Below, piece by piece: positions 20,067 through 26,824 of a stretch of 26,824 nucleotides of DNA; position 1 is the stretch's first letter, and every line of letters starts with the position of its first letter. The notes under the pieces are model-generated. The model was not told the origin of the DNA. It did not search any database and saw only the letters and a list, made by a program, of their open reading frames with translations. Position numbers and translations under genes: made by a program. The stretch is from Rhizophagus sp. LPA8_4_AMF (Eukaryota; Glomeromycota; Glomeromycetes; Glomerales; Glomeraceae). The stretch spans positions 1-26,824 of the forward strand of contig JADRCO010000760.1 in the NCBI GenBank assembly GCA_021464525.1, in the 5' to 3' direction.

Positions 20067-22042
20067 TCAAATATCAAAATCAATTTCTTGTGAAATATAT
20101 CCTATATTATTAATTTAAAGAAATTAGATTGAGAAAATACAAATTGTTTTAAAAATATAATATTTTACTTACTTTCATCAATGTTACATTGTTCAGAATT
20201 TATATCTATATCCAATTCAAATTCTTGCGTTATATGAATAATTAAAATAAGCTTATATTTATTGCAAATACGAAAGTATTTTACCATTATTTTCATTTTC
20301 GATTGATTTAAACTTTTTAATAATTTTGCCTGGAAATATTTTATTTAATTAGTAAATATTGAATGGCTTTTATATATAAAATTTTGACTTTTATTATACC
20401 TTCATTAAAACTGTTTTCAATTTGATTGTCGTTAAACTTTCTTTTATCTTAAAGAATAAACTCATTAATATTACTTAAAATTATATTAGTTAATAACCTC
20501 AAATAAATAATTACCATTATAAGATATCATATCATTTTTTTGATGGCAATTAGATAGTTCTAAATAGTGACGAAGTAGAGCATAATTATTAATTTTTTCT
20601 TATTAAAGTTACATTTACACATTATTATATTTACCAATTTCTGCAGTTATAGACTGGCTTCTTAAACTTCTTGTAGACATTGTAGACATAGCAGATTGAA
20701 TCATACCATTTAAAGGCCTACTCCTATAAATAACACCTGGATCATTTATTGTTACAGGACCAATATCTGATGATTTCATAATTTCACAATTATAACTGCT
20801 CAGTTTATTAATTCTATCATATATATAAGTAGCTTCTGGTCTTTCATTAGGATCAAAATGCCAGCATTCTTTCATTAATTCAATATATCCTTCAGGTGCA
20901 CTTGTAACAATTGGTGGTCTTAAACCATCACATATTTCTATTATAAGTTCTGTATCATGACTTCTATTCCAAAAAGTTCTTCTACCTGTCATAACTTCCC
21001 ACATAATCATACCAAAACTATATATGTCTGATTCTTTGGTATATTTTTGTCCTTTAAAAATCTCTGGTGCCATATAAGGAATGATACCATCATTCTCATT
21101 GTTATTATCATCATCTGTAGATTCAGTTGCAGCTTTACTTAATCCAAAATCACCTAAATATACACTATACTCGTCATGAAAATAGATATTTCCACTATGA
21201 AAATCTCTGTGTAAAATATATACACTATGAATATTAACAAGTCCATTTATTATACATTTTAAGTTACTCAACTTTGTGTTCCATTTAATACTATAAAAAT
21301 AATTTGTTATATGATTTGTCAAATCACCTGATTTATAATGTGGCATAATAATCATGATATCTTTGGTAACAGGATCTTGAGTTATTCCAAAATATTTACT
21401 AACCAAATTAAAACGATCATACCACCTAACAGAACCTCCTCTTTTCCAATTTAAAGAAAATTCATGAAATATCTTGAGCTAAAATAAAAGTTTATTAATT
21501 ACTTAACTCGTTTAAGTTAATAAATAATATCAGTAAATCACCTCATTTAATTCCTTAGATGTGATGTTTTTAGAATTATTAAGTTTTTTGAGAACAACTG
21601 CATAATTTTTATTTTCTTCAGGTTTAAAGAAACTTTGTTTTTTCTTATTCCAAGTAGTTATTGCTGGGCCATCAATCCAAATAGACTTATAAATTCTACT
21701 AAAACCTCCTTCAGCAATAAATTTTACATCCTTGAATTGGTGATAAGGTACAAACAACATTTTTGCAGCTAATTTATTGCCACTAATTAATGTATGCATG
21801 ATAAAATCATCAATAACTTTATTTTCATTTGGTATAAATACCGATTTCGCTTTATAACAAACGTGGAAAATCTGATGATTTTCTTCTAAAAGTTCTCTTC
21901 TTTGATTACATTCGCTGCATAATATCCTTGTTGTTTTACGTTTACGATTTTGTTTAGTTGTGTTTTGTGTTGAAAGGCCTAAAGATGTGTTGTCTGATAA
22001 AAAAAAATCAATTTTTTGTTTATAATTTGTTAATTGATTCAT
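20067..22042 (-). CDS. Protein kinase (TKL-like), seven exons, intact
   Basis: Exons: 22042-21542, 21478-20635, 20559-20515, 20447-20400, 20329-20285, 20223-20173 and 20101-20067 (TGA), giving about 522 aa without an internal stop. Introns are 61-75 bp with GT..AG ends. I chose ATG 22042; the open frame extends 12 codons further but without an ATG. The N-terminus has a Cys pair (LCSECNQ) and a later Cys (HVCYK), as in the zinc-ribbon start of the expanded Rhizophagus kinases. The glycine loop is IAEGGFSRIY (about residues 109-118), the Lys is in AVVLKKL (about 152), the catalytic loop HRDFHSGN (about 257-264), then GDFGLSK (276-282) and YMAPEI (303-308). All key residues are present, so it should phosphorylate Ser/Thr or Tyr in the cytosol. 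The tail of short exons is acidic (ELDIDINSEQCNIDE, ending RYISQEIDFDI). Substrate and pathway are unknown. Confidence 0.9.
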
Positions 22043-22088
22043 TGTTAATTTTTTTTTTAGCACTTTTGCTTGAGACAAAGAGCCAAAA

Positions 22089-22095
22089 TATATAT
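22089..22095 (-). promoter_or_regulatory. TATA-like box upstream of the kinase
   Basis: TATATAT, about 50 bp before the kinase ATG at 22042, in AT-rich sequence. Assigned by position only. Confidence 0.3.
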
Positions 22096-22099
22096 GTTT

Positions 22100-23259
22100 T
22101 CTTTTTAAGCAAAGGAGTTTTTAATCCGAACTTAGAAAATTCCATATTAATATAATATCCGTAGAAGTTTCCAATTATAAAAAATCGTACTAGGAAAGTC
22201 TAGATAACTAATCTAGAAGTATAGCATGGAAAAAGATTTTTCGAATGGACTTTTAACAAGAATACCAGCAAAGAATTCTATGGATGCATCATTGAATAGA
22301 TCACACTGTAAGACAGGTACAACGTGACATATTTTCGAAATAATCATATGGGCAGATTTGGCTCACTTGATGATCGGAATGTCGATCATTTTGGCCAAAA
22401 TTAACGTGTCAATTCAATGAAAAAAAGATTGTCTTCAAGGAGTTATTGCTTATAATTTTTCAAAATAAGTTAGATACGATATAAATATGGTGTACAGTAT
22501 TAAAGAGCATATGTTAGGTAATTTTTTTTTGATAAATCACGATGTTTCTTGGATCATTTACCAATTCCGAGTTAAGATAGATTCATATAACTGATAAGCT
22601 TAGATAATCATATTAAATTTGAATAAGAAATTTTATGTAAGAGTAATCATTAAAGCATTTTTTTTATAAAAATCTTTTTTATACTTTTAACCTAATATAC
22701 TAACAATTTGAATTAATAAAACAAACAGTCCAAGGCCTTCAAGCTTAAATTTATTTTACAATTTATGACAATAATTAAATTTTTTTTTTGAATTATTATG
22801 ATATGTCCAATCCTTGAAAGAATTCTCGTTCTTAACAGAAATAAAACATATTAGACTTGGCCAAATTAAAAATTTTTTCAAGTCGTCACAACACTAGGAA
22901 ACGGAGCCCGAGCATTCTATTTTATTTTATTTTTTATTTTATTTCGAGAAAAGTGGTCGGACATGTTTAAATGTTGCACAAATTTTATTACTGTTTACTT
23001 CGTCACGTGCCGGATAGACAACTGACTTTTTGTGTCTAGTCCTTCGTTACACTTCAGACGTCATTATTAAAGCAACAAACTGCGGAAACTAAATCGTAAC
23101 TGACATTGTAGGTTATACGAAATTTTACAGTAAAATTTTTCGTACACTTTTTGATTTTATTTAAACTTGCAATGGTCTGAACGGTTTGCCTTTTTTTTTA
23201 TTCATTTATAAATTATAAAAATCAATGAAATAATCAGAAAGTTAGCGTCTAAGCATAGC
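22100..23259. other. Intergenic region upstream of the kinase
   Basis: No gene seen. 22357-22399 is a broken palindrome (TTTGGC, ATGATC, spacer, GATCAT, GCCAAA). 22880-23090 is GC-richer, with TTGCACAAATTT at about 22974, TCACGTGCC near 23003 and GACGTCAT near 23057, all of which look like transcription-factor sites. It could serve the kinase or the BTB relic to its right. Confidence 0.4.
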
Positions 23260-23490
23260 TTATTGCTAAATAATAATAATTCACAAAAATTTGCATAACT
23301 GAATAATACGTTAAATTTTAAATAAATTATTTATGAAGAAACTTTTAATTATACTATTGAAATAGGTTGATTAATAAAATAAAAAAGTAATTAAGTTTGT
23401 TTTTTGGCACATTAACTTTACCGAACAATATCACCGGACCAATTATTTAAATGGTGAAAATTGTCTATTAGCTCGCAATATAAAAATTAA
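23260..23490 (+). pseudogene. Highly decayed BTB-domain relic
   Basis: Two patches line up with exon 1 of the BTB pseudogene at 17.3 kb. One is about 23282-23370: CACAAAAATTTGC, then TATGAAGAAACTTTTAATTA and ACTATTGAAATAGG, reading YEETFNYTIEIG against NDEEFYDITIEVG. The other is 23409-23455: ACATTAACTTTACCGAACAA, reading TLTLPNNI against THIKLPNNL, followed by GGTGAAAATTGTC, as in the BTB intron. Between them the middle of the domain is missing or shrunken, and several stops are present. Nothing of BACK or TLDc was found to the right. Confidence 0.5.
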
Positions 23491-23639
23491 AAGATGCCAT
23501 CAATTCACCTATAATAAAATATTAATACTCATAAAAATTCAAGCAAGAATCAAATAATTATTTTGTACTTAATTAATTTAAACGTTTTTTGATAATCTCA
23601 TTATTCATATAATTGTTCTAACTACAAAGAACTTATAAC

Positions 23640-23880
23640 TGAACACGGCTGCAGTACCCACTTTACCACTTCTGCAACTACTACTACTGTATTGCCATAC
23701 CAATACATCACCAACACCACACCGCACCACCATGAAAATTAGTAAGAGGTTAGGTAAAGATTTGAGTAATGAATTAGAGTTGTAGAATAAGGGTGGAGTA
23801 TGAAGGATTGAAAGAGATTAGGGATTAGAATAAAGGGATAAGACTTAATGAATGAGAAGTTTAATAAAAAAAAGAAATAA
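23640..23880. repeat. CA-rich patch followed by G-rich TTAGGG-like tract
   Basis: 23644-23735 is C-rich (CATCACCAACACCACACCGC). From about 23740 the plus strand switches to G/A-rich sequence (GAGGTTAGG, ATTAGGGATTAGAATAAAGGG) similar in style to 11030-11225. The minus-strand frame over it (YPFILIPNLFQSFILHPY) is a repeat artefact. Confidence 0.5.
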
Positions 23881-26824
23881 ATAAAGTATATTTTAGTCAT
23901 ACAAATTTTGTGATACGGATTAAACTTTTGTATGAAGAAATGTTTGTAAAATTCGTACACTGATTTTTAGCCCAAATGGGAGATCACTTACATTACCCTT
24001 TGCATAATATTATTATCTATGGTGTATTGTCTCCATCACTTAAAGCAGACAAATTTACAAATGAAGGGAATCACGTGGTATTGCACAATTTGTTAAAGTC
24101 CGTTCAGGCTGGTAGTGACAAATAATATGTAAAAACCTAATACTTAATTTCCTCCAACTTGTTTCTTCAAATCAGTTAATTTCGTTTCATAATTATTAAC
24201 TAATCCTTTATGACATAAGTATGTTGTATATTAAAAATTACCATATTTATGATATTTGAGTAATCAGCGATTTGTAGCGATTGTTAATGAAATCCTAATT
24301 AAATTTTTAAACCCTGTAAGGTCTATGTGTGTTTAGTATTAGATTATTAGTTTCAGACAAAAATTAAAAAAAAATCAATGAAATTTTATTAGTTATAGTT
24401 ACCGATATTTAACTAATAATAATACTGATATGATTAACGAAAAGATAATAAAGATAATTCATTCTCATTATTTTATTTATACTTTATTTCATACATTAAC
24501 TTCGTTGAAATTATTTTTTATTTTAGTATTTGTTTGACTATTTAATAAAAGAATTTTCTTACAAATTATGTACACAAAAAAAATCTCAATTTTTAGGCAC
24601 CATATTACTAACATTCTATAGTACTTTTTATTAATGCATTTAATCCTCGGTGTGTAATCTTGCAAACTTTGATTCCACCGTTTAAAATATAATAAATAAA
24701 ATAAGATGGTGGGCTAATATAAAGCCCATTCTGGTTAACTAATCAATACTTGATTTATACTATCCTCGTTGTTTATAAATTAACGCAAACAGATCTAAAA
24801 ATAAACTTACTACAGTATCTAGAATTGACCTTAAAATCAACGGAAATGATTGGATGAACAATATTATCACGTGCGTATAATATTTGAATTTTCAAAAAAA
24901 AAATTCTATTTTGACATGCCCGAGCGAACTTGTACTTACTAAAATGTAGTTCAATAATAATAGGATGAATTAATATTAGCTAAATCATTTATTTTGTAAC
25001 AAACATTTACAAAAATTATATTATGTGAGATTTTAAGTTTTGTTTACTGCGTCATTTTACGTTTCGTTATGACTTAAGAAAGTCAAAATATTCCCATCTT
25101 CACAAATTTTTTGTATAATAATTTAATTCAAAGATAAAATAAAAGCATTATAAAATAAATAAATAAATAAACTGGAGATATGCTTTTTTTTTACTCAAAC
25201 ATGTCTTTTTATATCAAAGACCTATAAGGAGATTAAATGTTGTACTAATAAGGTCTTGTATATCGCATACAGTATTTCATTATATTAACAAAAGAATTCT
25301 TTTTATTATTATATTAGCGGCTAATACCGAAGTGTCATAAGTGTTTTATTATCTAAGTTTGACGCAAATGTTGTTATTGTAACAATATACTAAGCAACCG
25401 ATCGAGTATAGACGATATTTAAAAGAATATTTTACCTGACCTAAACAGTATCTTTTTATTTTCTAATTTTTTTTAAAAAAAGGTAAAGTGTTTATATTCA
25501 CTATACCGATCATCGTTATACAAGACTGTTCATCTAAATTAGTTTAAATTGTAATCGAACTTTGTGTTTCTTAAATCGTTTACGTTTGAAATTAAGTAAA
25601 AAAGAACGTGAAAATCACGGTAGCTTATATTTAAAAAGATGCATTGAACATAATGCAAGATTTCCCACATCTTATAATTTTATTGCGTTAATTTTTTGGA
25701 TTATATTAATTAGAAAATTTTGTATATTTAAAGTTTGTTAAAATAATTTATACTCACATGAATATTTGGTCATTCAAATACATAAAAACGTTTGAAATTA
25801 TAATTATGAACGAGTACAAACATTATTGTATAGACCAGTAAACATCAGATACAGTGTTTAGGACTTGAAAATGCAATACCTTTTATATAACTGACCAACA
25901 ATAACTTTCCAAATATGAAACGTCATTAATGATAATTAAATAACTAGAGTAATTTTAAATGATATCTTAACCAAGACAGAATATATTTTTATTATAAATC
26001 TAAGGTTTTATTACACATATTTTTTAGTTTACTTTTAATCTATTTTTTTTTATTAAAAAATAGATGATGGCGTCGGTCGAGTTATAACCATGACCAATGT
26101 TGGCTAACACTTGATCAAACCTTTTGACTAATTAATATCTTATGTAAACTTATTTGTAGTTTCACTTTATAAAAAAAAAGTAATTTGAAATTTCATAAAC
26201 TTTAAGAAATTATCATTTTCAGCAGAAATGTTGACATATTTCCTTTAATTTTTATTATGTTCAATGTGTTTGATCGGTGTAACTAGTTCATAAATAGTCA
26301 ATATTCAAATCGCGAAATGTTAATAAATATGTTTCTAATGAAGATAATGAACATGAAACAATCAATATATTGTTTAGGATCGAATAACTTATTATCACTT
26401 ATTAGACTTTCAATCTTATATTCGTTTTATACTTTGTGCTCGAATTTCCTTTTCAATTATATTTTTACTTAGTTTCCTTTTTTGTCGATTCAACTTTATC
26501 ATTTGATCCTTTTATTTTTGATTTCATTTATTTGATCCTTTAACTTTCTTATTGTTTTGATTTGTTTCATTTTTGATGCTTGTTTAATTTAATAATCCTT
26601 TTATTTGAATTTTTGTTGTTTTTCCATTAGTTTTTAGGATAATTCGCAAAAAAATATTTCAAGTGATTTAACATAATTTTTCATTTAATAATTCAATAAT
26701 TAAAATCTTTTAAACCATTTTTTTAAAGAATTCTAAAATTATATTTCGTTTATACATAATCATGTAAACAAAACTAATAATAAATTTATTCAAAAAGTGA
26801 TAATTTAATTTGACATTACATTAC
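23881..26824. other. Gene-poor AT-rich region to the window end
   Basis: No gene recognised on either strand. Small items: CACGTG next to TTGCACAATTTG at about 24072-24091; another ATCACGTGCG at about 24867; an (AAAT)n microsatellite at 25151-25171; and a T-rich patch at 26440-26640 with ATTTGATCCTTT twice, 29 bp apart (26501 and 26530). There are T(n)A(n) runs at 25469-25485. Confidence 0.45.

Noticed and set aside
21958-22155. 65-codon plus-strand frame
   Set aside because: Antisense shadow of the kinase first exon.
23739-23960. 73-codon minus-strand frame
   Set aside because: Translation of the G-rich tract's complement; repetitive composition.

Overview
The window looks like nuclear DNA of an arbuscular mycorrhizal fungus (Glomeromycotina), most like Rhizophagus. 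It is very AT-rich, its introns are 60-90 bp with GTRRG donors and CTAAC-type branch sites, and its recognisable genes belong to the families hugely expanded in that genus: tyrosine-kinase-like kinases, BTB-BACK-TLDc proteins and F-box proteins. These family assignments come from recalled motifs, not from a search. No rRNA, tRNA or CRISPR array was found.

Layout. 1-3072: the tail of one gene, then a HECT ubiquitin-ligase gene that is spliced but broken. 3073-4673: a tandem repeat, a 221-bp inverted-repeat element between 12-bp direct repeats, and a pyrimidine-rich 20-bp satellite that runs into a possible 3' exon. 4674-5186: an intact orphan gene of 170 aa on the minus strand. About 5461-9440: an unusual array in which short exon-like and intron-like units with good splice signals repeat again and again, mostly on the minus strand, with inverted units near 7.6 kb and at 8.9-9.1 kb. 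Many of its intron-like parts carry an inverted repeat around the branch site. A decayed, unrecognised gene lies inside it at 8.4-8.75 kb. 9855-11029: a fossil integrase-type gene. 11030-11225: a G-rich, telomere-like tract. 11781-11809: a Helitron-type 3' end. 11810-16030: gene-poor.

16030-16855: an F-box relic (minus strand). 17314-18787: a BTB-BACK-TLDc pseudogene with its intron still recognisable. 20067-22042: the best gene here, a two-lobed protein kinase on the minus strand. Its complete model has seven exons, including four tail mini-exons of 45-51 bp that all keep phase 1. About 23260-23490: a second, far more decayed BTB relic. 23740-23870: another G-rich tract. From there to the end I see no gene.

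Apart from the kinase and the 170-aa orphan, most coding matter is dead or dying members of expanded families. The most unusual part is the mini-exon/intron array at 5.5-9.4 kb.
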